In this document: piece after piece, positions 43,201-55,200 of the stretch
Position numbering within the stretch: the stretch's first letter is position 1
How the letters are laid out: the number at the start of each line of letters is the position of its first letter
Assembly (NCBI RefSeq): GCF_030269925.1
Contig: NC_085130.1
Coordinates: forward strand, 7,204,501-7,268,500
Length of the DNA: 64,000 nucleotides
DNA from: Bombyx mori
Lineage: Eukaryota; Arthropoda; Insecta; Lepidoptera; Bombycidae
Reading direction: 5' to 3'
Position numbers and translations under genes: made by a program
The notes under the pieces: model-generated
Seen by the model: the letters and a program-made list of their open reading frames with translations, nothing else
Told to the model about the DNA's origin: nothing
The model's database searches: none

Positions 43201-46200
43201 GAGAGCCCTTACCAATAAACTTAACAATAAAATTGAGATTAAAACGGTTCCAAAGGAAGGTTGAATCGAAAATGACTTTTATTTAGTGTTTGTTTTTTTT
43301 TTTTTTTTGCCTAGTTGTGTGGATGAGCTCACAGCCCACCTGATGTTAATTGGTTACTGGAGCCCATAGACATCCACAACGTAAATGCGCCACCCACCTT
43401 GAGATACAAGTTCTAAGGTCTCAAGTATAGTAACGACGGCTGCCCCACCCTTCAAACCGAAACGCATTACTGGTTCACGGCAGAAATAGGCAGGGTGGTG
43501 GTACCCAACCGCGCGGACTCACAAGAGGTCCTACCACCAGTAATTACGCAAATTATAATTTTGCGGGTTTCATTTTTATTACACGATGTTATTCCTTCAC
43601 CGTGGAAGTCAATCGTGAACATTTGTTGAGTACGTATTTCATTTGAAAAATTGGTACCCGCCTGCGGGATTCGAACACCGGTGCATCGCTCAACACGAAT
43701 GCACCGGACGTCTTATCCGTTAGGCCACGACGACTACAGAACTTGAAGGTCTTCGTTACCAGGTCATAAAATCCCTTAAAAAATCATTATAAGCATAATT
43801 AATATACCTTAATTAAGCGTACCTAAACGGTCAGCGACAATGGACCGCCTTACGAGCTCTAATTTTCAGAAGTTTCTGATTCATAATGGCATAGAACGTA
43901 TTTATTGAGCTCCCTATCATCCCGCTTCTAATGGGGCCGCTGAAAATGCCGTTAAAATTTTTAAACGCGCCATTAAAAAGACATTAAAACAGAATTGAAA
44001 TGTACATACAGCACTGTGTAGATTTTTATTAGCTTACAGAAATAGAGAACACAACATCGCTAATCTGCGGTACTTATTGTTCCAGGGCGAAATCGATTCC
44101 CGGCTAATGTCAGCGATATTGACGGGCGTCAAACGCGCCTACCCGTTCGCCGATAAGGAGCGGCTCACAGAGACTCAGGACCACATCGACTCGATCCACC
44201 GGCTTGTGCACCTGGCCGGCATCAATATATCCGTGCACGCTCTGGCTCTGCTGTTCCAGATCAGCGACGCCTCCACCGGGACCAGCGACCGGTGAGCCCC
44301 CGCGACACCCCTAATGAAAGTCGTCGTGGCCTAAAGCATAAGACGTCCGGTGCATTCGTATGTAGCGATGTACCGGTGTTCGAATCCCGCAGGCGGGTAC
44401 CAATTTTTCTAATGAAATACGTACTCTCAACAAATGCTCACGATTGACTTCCACGGTGAAGGAATAACATCGTGTAATAAAAATCGAACCCGCAAAATTA
44501 TAATTTGCGTAATTACTGGTGGTAGGACCTCTTGTGAGCCCGCGCGGGTAGGTACGCTGCCTAGTTTCTGCCGTGAAGCAGTAATGCGTTTCGTTTGGAA
44601 AGGTGAGGCCGCCGTTGTAACTATACTGAGACCTTAGGACTTATATCTATGCATGTAGATGTCTATGGGCTCCAGTAACCACTTAACACTAGGTGGTCTG
44701 TGCGCTCGTCCACCCATCTAAGCAATAAAAAAAAACTTTCAGCCGTGCCCGGTATATTAAAACGTGAAGTAAAAACTTTATATCCATTTTTAAGAAAATT
44801 GCGCGGACGGAGGAGTATAAAGTTACTCACACTTATAGAGAATGTAGAGAAGGAGTGTAGAGCTAATATTTTTTTTAAATTATACATTAATGATACATTG
44901 AATCAATAAAAAAACACACTACCATGTGTATGACACATACATTCTTTGTTTATTGTCGAACTTTTCTTATTGCTTATAGTCTGTGGTCAAATTGATAATA
45001 GATTAAATATTGTTTGTCTTTATTAATATTTGTCTATAGTGTAGTCTTGGCGAAATCTGTGATTATAACAGTATCATAAATAGTCTTTGACAATAGAACC
45101 GAAATTATAATTTTAATTAATTATAGTCGAACTTCGACAATTGCGGGACCACTAGTTAGAAAAAACGTGAATAGTTTTCTCGATAATTTCCAGTTACTAC
45201 TCGGCCTTATACAAGAAGCTGACGAACTCCGACATATTGAACACTACGCACACGGCTCTGCTCTTCTCGCTCGTTTACAAGTCGCTGAAGCAGGACAAGA
45301 ACATTCCCAGGGTGGTGGCCTTCGTCAAGCGATTGCTCCAGCTGTGCTGCTACGTGCTGCCGGCCCAGGCCTGCGGGATGATCTTCCTTCTGTCGAGGGT
45401 CCTGAAGGACTCCTCCAAGAAGGAGGCCATCAAACTTGTATGGAACAAACGGGAGGTGAAGGAAGTAAGTTAGTCTGCTAATACAATCTTCTATATTCTT
45501 CTTCTATATCACTATATAGTATAAAACAAAGTCGCTTTCTCTGTCCCTATATCTGTCCCTATGTATGCTTAAATATTTAAAACTACGCAACGGATTTTGA
45601 TGCGGTTTTTTTTAATAGATAGAGTGATTGAAGAGGAAACTTTGTATGTCTAATAACATCCGTTAAATAGTGGAGATATCAATAATAAATTACAGTTTCC
45701 GAAGCGAAGCGAGGGCTGGTCGCTAGTTAAGGATAATTGAAAAACTGCTGGTTCAGCTCTTGATACAGTTTAAATAGGACGTTTATTGTGTTTAATAAGA
45801 GTTTTTTTAATGTTCTCGATCGCGTACAAGTTAACTCATATTTGTATGGAGTTGGAATGAGTTAACGTTTTACGCGATCGGTAAGTTAAAAAACTCGCAC
45901 TAAGCACACTGCAATAAAAATAGTATAATTAAGAGCTTTCTTTTTTGGACTCGGTTAAAAATCAACTTCAACTTTTGACATGAATTTTCATTTTTTGATC
46001 TATTTTTTGTTTTTTACTGTCGCATAATACTCGCGTTAATGAAGTAAAAACGTTTTCAGGAAATCAAAAGTGAAGATGTTATAGGACCACAGCAGGATAC
46101 AACCGAGAACGGCACAGACAAAGACGGTGCTGAGCCCACGGACATCGTCCAAGATGAGGAGGTTAAGGAAACTAAAAAAGTTGATTTACTGCGTGGCGAT

Positions 46201-49200
46201 AAAAAAGATCTGCTCTTGGGTATGTTGTTATCTATACTAATATATAAATCTACAGTGGTTTTTACGGATGTACCGTTATAACTACTGAACCGTGCAGCCG
46301 ACTTCGTAGTACCTAAACCTAAACCTTTGTACAAAATAAACTTAAAACAAACAAAAGGAATCCGTCCGACAGGCGACATATCAAAGGAAAAAGAAAATTG
46401 TTATTTTTATTTCATTACGAGCATTTTCATATTTATTTACCTTTTAAACCTTCTCTGGATTTCCACAAATAATACAAGACCAAAATTAGCCAAATCGGTC
46501 CAGCCGTTCTTAGCGAGACTAACGAGCAATTCATTTTTATATATATAAATATAGACTAACCGCACTCACCCGCTTCGCTGGGCACTTAAAATTTACATTA
46601 TTATTTATTGTCATTATCATTAGGAAGTCCAACAATCATATAAATATTAGCCTATCCATTAAGTACATGTATTTTCTACATGGATACCAAGTTTCAATTC
46701 AATCGGATGCATGGTTCAGTAGTTATAACCAGTGGTCGGAGTAGGTAGATTGATTTTAAATATTTGCGTCAAGATATTATAATATGGACATGCCATTTTA
46801 TCCACAATGATTTTTTTTTTAATTGAAAAAATAAATTTTTAATCCTCATCGGATACAATTTCTATATTTATGAGATAAAGTAACAAAAAGCCCTGTCTAA
46901 GTTTTGTCTCATACTGACAAGCGTCATTTCTAATTCAACAGAAAGGGACAAAATACGGTGTAATTATTCCAAGGTGTATGAAATAAAATACTGGTTTCTT
47001 TCACCATTAGCTAGCACTGGTAGCGTAGATTAATATTATTAATACGTTTTTCACGTTAAACACAGATTCATGCTAATTTCAAAATTCCGGAACAAATATC
47101 ACTATAAATATGAAGTTCCGGTATTTTGGAGTTACATCCATATTATTCTCTACGTTTGACGTCAACGACCTTAAAGCAATCTACCTACTCCGACCTCTGG
47201 TTATAACAGAACATCCGTAAAAACCACTAGTATATTAATTAGTATTAAATTAGTATAGATTGTGATAGTTTGTAACAAAATTTCTCAGACGACGACGAAG
47301 AAGAATCGTACGTGGATCTTAAAATCGACGGCGAGGGGAACGTGAGGGCGAGGCGGCGCGCGGGGGGCGGCGGCGTCCCCGGGTGGTTCCACGCCAGGGT
47401 GGGGGCCCGCCCCCTCCACGACCGCAGCGAAACTGAAACGAAAATACAACTGAAGAAGACGATCAACATGGATAAAGTGAGTATAGTTTAGAAGCCGTCG
47501 TGGCCTAAAGGATAAGACGTCCGGTGCGTTCGTGTGTAGCGATGCACCGGTGTTCGAATCCCGCAAGCGGGTACCAATTTTTCTAATGAAATACGTACTC
47601 AACAAATGTTCACGATTGACTTCCACGGTGAAGGAATGACATCGTGTAATAAAAATCCAAACCCACAACATTATTATTTGCGTAATTACTGGTGGTAGGA
47701 CCTCTTGTGAGTCCGCACGGGTAGGTACCACCGCCCCGCCTATTTCTGCCGTGAAGCAATAATGCGTTTCGGTTTGAAGAGTGGGGCAGCAGTTGTAACT
47801 ATACTGAGACCTTAGAACTTATATATCAAGGTGGGTGGCGGTGTTTACGTTGTAGCTGTCTATGGGCTCCAGCAACCACTTAACACCAGGTGAGCTCAGT
47901 TCAATGTGCACTCTATAAGTCACACAGGGGATTGTGTGTTGGACTTTTTGGCGGGAACGCGAGGAGTAAAGTTGTGTAATTTTGTTTGATTTTGTCTATT
48001 TAGTGTTTCTTCAGGTTTAAATGTGTAATAACGATGGTTTATTAACTGTTTAATATCTGTGAAAGTGCACAAATGTGGAAAAATAAAACAAAGCCGCTGA
48101 ACGTAACTTCTCGGGATCCTCCAAAAAGTTCACTGAAAAAATCTCAGTAAATTACCACCATTTTACTAAGATTATATTTTTCATCCCATATCATCTCATC
48201 TCATTTTATTTAATTTCTTCCCAGTTGATTAATGTCTCAAATTAATGATTTTCATTTCATTTCACTCCATATTATAATTTTTCATAAAATTAATAAGTAT
48301 ATTAAAATAAGACATGAAATTAAAGGTCTTAGTTACCAGCTCATAAAATCCCTTTAAAAAAAAAGAAGGGATTGTGTGTTAAAGGATTGTTCTTGTTCTC
48401 TTCTGTCTGGTTTACGGACAATGATAATGACAATGTCCATGTTCGAGGTCGCGTCGGCGTACAACCCGCTCGGCAGGAGTCCGCAGCACGCCGGCGCGGA
48501 GCTCTCGGCCTACACCGAGCTTTTGCTGCTGTCCAGGCACTTCCACCCGACCGTCCAGCTGTTTGCCAAGAAGATGTTAAGCGGTAAGTCTTGTCCGAAG
48601 CTCGGTAGTCGCTCGCGTCGACCTGAGCACTCGTGAGCATTTATTTGTGGAAGTCATCAATCGATGTAACATCAAGATTTTGGTTGCAGTAACTATCATA
48701 GAAATTTGTCAATCCATAATCGAAATTAAACGTGAGCATTCATGAACATGGTCGCCGTATTTATCATTCAAAATCATTCGAGCAGTGTATTTATATTCTG
48801 ATTGCGTCATAAGTAGCGCGTTATTAGCGTACCTGATCATTCGTGAGCATTTATTTTGTGAAAGTCATCAATCGATGTAGTATCAAGGTTTGTCGATGCA
48901 GTATTAAACTATTATAAATAATAGTCAATGTATAACCGAAAATTAGACGTGAGCGTTCATGAACATGGTCGCCGTATTTATCATTCAAAGTCATTCGAGC
49001 ATTTGTCATTTATAATCCGACTGCGCCATAAGTAGCACGTCACGAACATGCGTGAGCATTTGTGAGCACGCCTCAGAAATACACGTATCCGCACATTCTC
49101 CTTCCGCAGACCAGCTAATACAGTACAGCGGTGATCCGCTGAAAGACTTCTCCGGTATACGTTTCCTGGATCGCTTCGTCTTCAAAAATCCCAAGAAGAG

Positions 49201-52200
49201 GACCGAGAACCAGGAGGAAGATGGCGTTAAGAAGATCAAGGGATCACATCCCAAGTTCGCCGTCAGAAAGAACTACACGGCTAGAGGTATTAACCCGATC
49301 CGGTAGTAGATTCATTAGCGAAGCAATTGCTATTGAGTTGTTAGGTCTCATTCGGAGGCGCTCGGGCAGCTGTTAGCAAATCCCACCCCTCCTGGCTGAG
49401 CCTTTGCTCGCCCACTTGTCCTGGTGAAACTGGAAAGGCCTTCGGGCCACCAGTAATCTTTCAATCATAAAAAAAAAAGCTATTAACATTATGCTCGACA
49501 CACTACACTGGATCCTGACCTTTTTTTTTATTGTTTAGATGGGACGAGCTCACAGCCCACCTGGTGTTAAGTGGTTACTGTAGCCCATAGACATCTACAA
49601 CGTAAATACGCAACCCACCTTGAGATATAAGTTCTAAGGTCTCAGTATAGTTACAACAGCTGCCCCGCCCTTCAAACCGAAACGCATTACTGCTTCACGG
49701 CAGAAATAGGCAGGTTGGTGGTACCTACCCGTGCGGACTCACAAGAGGTCCTACCACCAGTAATCTCTGATATCTCTTTAGGGTTGACGATGCCCATGGT
49801 CCTCTACCAGTGGTGGCAAGTGGCTGACCTGGCCAAATTGCAGCCTGAAGACTTCTGCGTGACAGTTAAATTTTATTTGTTGTGTCATTTGCAGGTGTGA
49901 AGAGCTTGAGAGTGAATTCGATTTCTTACCTCAACGAAGACGCCTCAAAGATCCCGGTCGATGAGAAATTCTTATACGAGTAAGTATTGACTATTCTATT
50001 GACACAAAGATCACATCAAGAGGACTAGTTTCAGTTGTATAGTGTAAGAACTTTTCCATCTTATGACTTCGCAGCAAAAATAGGCAGCATGATGGTTCTT
50101 ACCCGTGCGGACTCGCATCCGACACCATCATCAATTAATTAAATGCAGAAATTGATCTGATTTGATTATTTTTACATGATGTACATGCTTGATTGTGATT
50201 GTGTGTTAAGTACGTTACATAAAAAAAAAAATGTATCTGCTGTGATATTCGAACCGTGGTACTGACGCATCGCTAAGTACCAACGCACCGGACGACTTAT
50301 CTTTTAGGTTATGATTAAAAAACTTATGATCTTTAGAAAATAGATAAGTATCAAACATCAATATGAAAACCTATAAAATTAATCGTTATATGAAACTACA
50401 TATAACTAGTCAGGTCATAAGTATTGTCACACAGTAAAAACTTTCTTTTAGAATGCTGGCCACCAAAAAGTTTATTGAATTCGAATTTCGAATTGTTCAT
50501 GAAAATAAAAATGTTTACTTTTAGAATTTTACTCTTTTTTAAATATGGAGTGGACGCTTAAAGAAGACCGTGTTGCAGTTATTGCGTTGCATCGTTGCGG
50601 TTCCGCGCCAATTCAAATTTTTAACATACTGAAAAATTTGAATATAACCAAAAGATTCGTTTATCGTACCATCAAACGATACAATGAAGACTCTAGTGTA
50701 GATGACAGGTCAAGAAGTGGTCGCCCTCGGTCTGTTAGGACTCCAGCAGTGATAAAAGCTGTGAAGGCGCGAATTCAAAGAAATCCCAAACGTAAGCAGA
50801 AACTGTTGGCCCTTCAGATGGGTTAAGCAGAACCACGGTGAAAAGGGTGTTTAATGAAGACTTAGGGCTTCGGGAATATCGAAGAAAAACAGAACATCGT
50901 TTGAATGCTCGTCTAATGGACCTGAGACTGAAGAGATGCCGCGCTTTGTTGAAGCGGTACGCGGGAAAAAATATCGGGAAATTCTTTTTTCGGATGAAAA
51001 AATTTTTACCGTAGAAGAAAGAGAGCTACAACAAACAAAATGATAAGGTGTACGCACACAGTAGTGAAGAAGCGAGCAACCGTATTCCGCGTGTCCAACG
51101 AGGTCATTTTCCATCCTCGCTCATGGTATGGTTGGGAGTTTCTTATAGAAAGGTGTAAAAACGAATGCAGTTGTGTATCAAAATACAGTCCTGACGAACC
51201 TTGTGGTACCTGTTTCTCATACCATGTTCAATAACAGGCACTGGGTATTCCAACAAGATTCGGCGCCAGCTCATAGAGCGAAGAGCACACAAGACTGGCT
51301 GGCGGCGCGTGAAATCGACTTCATCCGGCACGAAGACTGGCCCTCCTCCAGTCCAGATTTGAATCCGTTAGATTACAAGATATGGCAACACTTGGAGGAA
51401 AATTTGGAGTCACTCAAGACATCCTTGATTAAGGCAGCCGCCGATATTGACATGGACCTCGTTCGTGCTGCGATAGACGACTGGCCGCGCAGATTAAAGG
51501 CCTGTATTCAAAATCACGGAGGTCATTTTGAATAAACTTTAGTGTCATAAGAATCTATGTTTTGTTAAGTTCATTTTGGTATATGAATGGTTACATAATG
51601 AATAAACTTGTTTCAATTATTTTACATTAAGCATGTGACAGAATTTATGACCTGACTAGGTATACATACGGTGGTCAACGAATAACTTTTCAATTTTATT
51701 CAGAAAGTTTAAAGATAATCTAACATTTGGCCACAAATGACGTCATACGTTGGGAAGTTTTCGGGCTACGTAACAGTCTCATTCCTGGTCTTTGCCATTT
51801 CAGTTTCCTCCAAAAACGGCGCGGGGCGACGGCTGACGAGGATGACGACGACGCCAGCGACGCGGACTCCATCAACAGCGAAGACTTCGAGCAGTACCTG
51901 GACAGCATCACCGGCTCCAAGCGTAAAGGTTAGATCCCCTCCAGCTATGTAACGGAATCCTTGATAATTATTACCGACCTCAAGATGTCTGATGAACAGG
52001 AATGTCTTCACTCGCATCAGGGAGGGGTGGGATAGGCGTTGTACTATTGAACTGGTGGTAGGACCTCTTATGAGTCCACACGGGTAGGTACTACCACCGT
52101 GCCTATTTCTGCCGTGAAGCAGTAATGCGTTTCGGCTTGAAGGGCGGGGCAGCCGTTGTAACTATACTGAGACCTTAGAACTTATATCTTAAGGTGGATG

Positions 52201-55200
52201 GTGCATTTACGTTGTAGATGTCTATGGGCTCCAGTAACCACTTAACACCAGGTGGGCTGTGAGCTTGTCCACCCAACTAAGCAAAAAAAAAAACTAGATA
52301 CAATTGAGATTTGGAGGTACACGTCTCAAGGAGGCCATGTCCACGTCGTGATGCCCACGGACTCCGGTAAACGCTTAATTGAATTGGGTCCTGTGTGTTT
52401 GCGTATGTTTTTTTTTTTTTTTTTTATTGCTTAGATGGGTGGACGAGCTCACAGCCCACCTGGTGTTAAGTGGTTATTGGAGCCCATAGACATCCACAAC
52501 GTAAATGCGCCACCCACCTTGAGATATAAGTTCTAAAGTCTCAAGTATAGTTACAACGGCTGCCCCACCCTTCAAACCGAAACGCCTTACTGCTTCACGG
52601 CAGAAATAGGTAGGGTGGTGGTACCCACCCGCGCGGACTCTCAAGAGGTCCTACCACCAGTAAAAATGTTTGCCGCTAGGGGCGCTATTCCAACTAAATA
52701 AAAATTTGAGTTAACTTTTACGCTATCGAGAACGTTAAAAAACTCGCACTAAGCACGCTGAACTGTTCACTCACCCACGCAATGTTCATCGAGTAATTAA
52801 AAAAAAATAGTTTAAAAAAACTAACAAAATACGCTTTTATAGAAAATCCAACTAAAAAACAGAAAGTAAATTTTAATTAATTTGAATTAAAAATTGTGTA
52901 AGAAAAAATTATTTTATTGTAAAAAAGCGTGGGATCTTTTTCAGGATATTATCAAAATAACCCTTCTACTCATATCTGTTCATAAAATATTTATAACTAC
53001 TGATACTGTGCACCCCACGCTTTTTTTTTACAATAAAATCATTTTTTCTTACACTATTTTTAATTCAAATTTATTTTCCATTTTATAGTTGGATTTTCTA
53101 TAAAAGCGTATTTTGTTAGTTTTTTAAACTATTATTGATTTTTTCATATTTTAGTTGAATTTAAATTTATTCAATATTTTTTTTAATATTGAATTGTTAT
53201 CGGTCCTTAATAAGTATACCAAATTTCTAGTTAATCCGTCGTTTTGAACGGGGTCGAAATCATATTCAAAGATTTCGTTACATACAAACATACATACGTG
53301 TGAAGCTAATAAAAGCGTATTAAAAATGATAACTTTTTCATTTAGATTTTTAATAATAGTAACTTAATAATCGAAGGGTGAAAGGGTATTTGGTTTAAGC
53401 GACATTTATTTTTGTAATTAAAGGTGCGTTTTATTTGATACTAACTGACCCGGCAGACTCAATCGATAAATAAAAGACCTAAACTTTTGTATAAAATAAA
53501 CTTAAAACAACAAAAGGAATCCGTCCGACGGGGGACACATCAAAGGAAAAACAAAATTGTTGTTTTTATTTAATTCCGAGCGTTTTCATATTTATCTACC
53601 TTTTAAACCTTCTCTGGACTTCCACAAATAATTCAAGACCAAAACTAGCCAAATCGGTCCAGCCGTTCTCGAGTTTTAGCGAGACTAACGAACAGCAATT
53701 CATTTTTATATATATAGATATATAGATTAGCATTAGCAACAGTTCAATGTTTTTTTTAACTTGAACTTTAATTAAGTTTACTCCATTCGAATAGCTAATA
53801 AAGTTTTTATGTTATAATATTTTGTTCTAAATTTTAAACTTTAAGCTCTCCTGCAAAGTTGTAAAACTCTTGCTTAAACCAAATAGCCTTTTACCCATCG
53901 ATACATATTGCGTATATCAGAAGCGTGGTGCCTTACTGTGTGTCGCTTTGCAGATGAGTCCGACGAGGAGGAGTTGGATTATCTATCAGAGATGGCGACG
54001 AATACGGAGGCCCGGAGAAAGAAACGAGATACGAACGCTGAGGATGAACTGGCTGATGATGATGACCTTGGTGATGATGAGGACGAAGGTACTGCCGTTG
54101 TGGTTATTATTGTTAAGTATTGACAAACCGGGACACCTCGTGTGGTCCAACCCTCGGATAAGTGATACCTAGTTATGTGTTAAAAATAGCTCACAGCCCA
54201 CCTGGTGTTAAGTGGTTACTGGTGCCTTTTGGGACAATTCTGTAGATGTTGTTACCGATTGTGACGTTAATAATAAAGAACTAATGCACAGTAATGAAAG
54301 ACACCGTTTATTCCGTAAGATGGTACATGTGCTTACATAAGGACCGGCGCCGGGCAACTGGTCCAGCGTAATGCTATAATTGCATGCGCAAGCGCTTACG
54401 TGTCCCTGCAGAGCCCATAGACATCTACAACGTAAACGCGCCAACCACCTTGAGTCGTCGTGGCCTAAAGGATAAGACGTCCGGTGCATTCGTATGTAGC
54501 GATACCCCGTGTTCGAATCCCGCAGGCGGGTATCAATTTTTCGAATGAAATATGTACTCAACAAATGTTCACGATTGACTTCCACGGTGAAGGAATAACA
54601 TCGTGTAATATAAATCAAACCCGCAAAATTATATTTTGCGTAATTACTGGTGGTAGGACCTCTTGTGAGTCCGCACGGGTAGGTACCACCACCCCGCCTA
54701 TTTCTGCCGTGAAGCAGTAATGCGTTTCGGTTTGAAGGGTAGGGCAGCCGTTGTAACTATACTGAGACCTTAGAACTTTTATTTCAAGGTGTATGGCGCA
54801 TTTACGTTGTAGATGTCTATGGGTTCCAGTAACCACTTAACACCAGGTGGGCTGTGAGCTCGTCCACACATCTAGGCAATAAAAAAAATGAGTTCTAAGG
54901 TTCCGCGTGTGAGAGTGTCGCGCATTCACTCTCGCTCTGTCTCTTTCTGTTCCATGGTAGCGTTAAACATTTAACGCAACCTTGTTGGAAGTAGCATTAT
55001 AAGTTTCACATCGAAAAAAATTTACATGATTTTTTTCAAAGTAACAATATTAGATAAGTTTGGAAAGTTTAACGACGGAGGGAAGATCTTCCACCGCGCG
55101 GTGATATTTGCTCGGTAGACCGACGATCCGAATGTTGTTGTTCGGAACTTTTATATATATGCAAGCTTATCTTGAAAATGTCGTAAGCGAGATTCAGGCA

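Noticed and set aside
46255..46345. Telomere-like CCTAAACCTAAACC tract
   Set aside because: Only two units (46312-46325), without the insect TTAGG repeat, within a decayed mobile element.
47285..47731. 148-residue reverse-strand open frame
   Set aside because: It is the antisense of CEBPZ exon 12 joined to antisense Bm1; similar [18 protein letters not shown] frames recur in every Bm1 copy.
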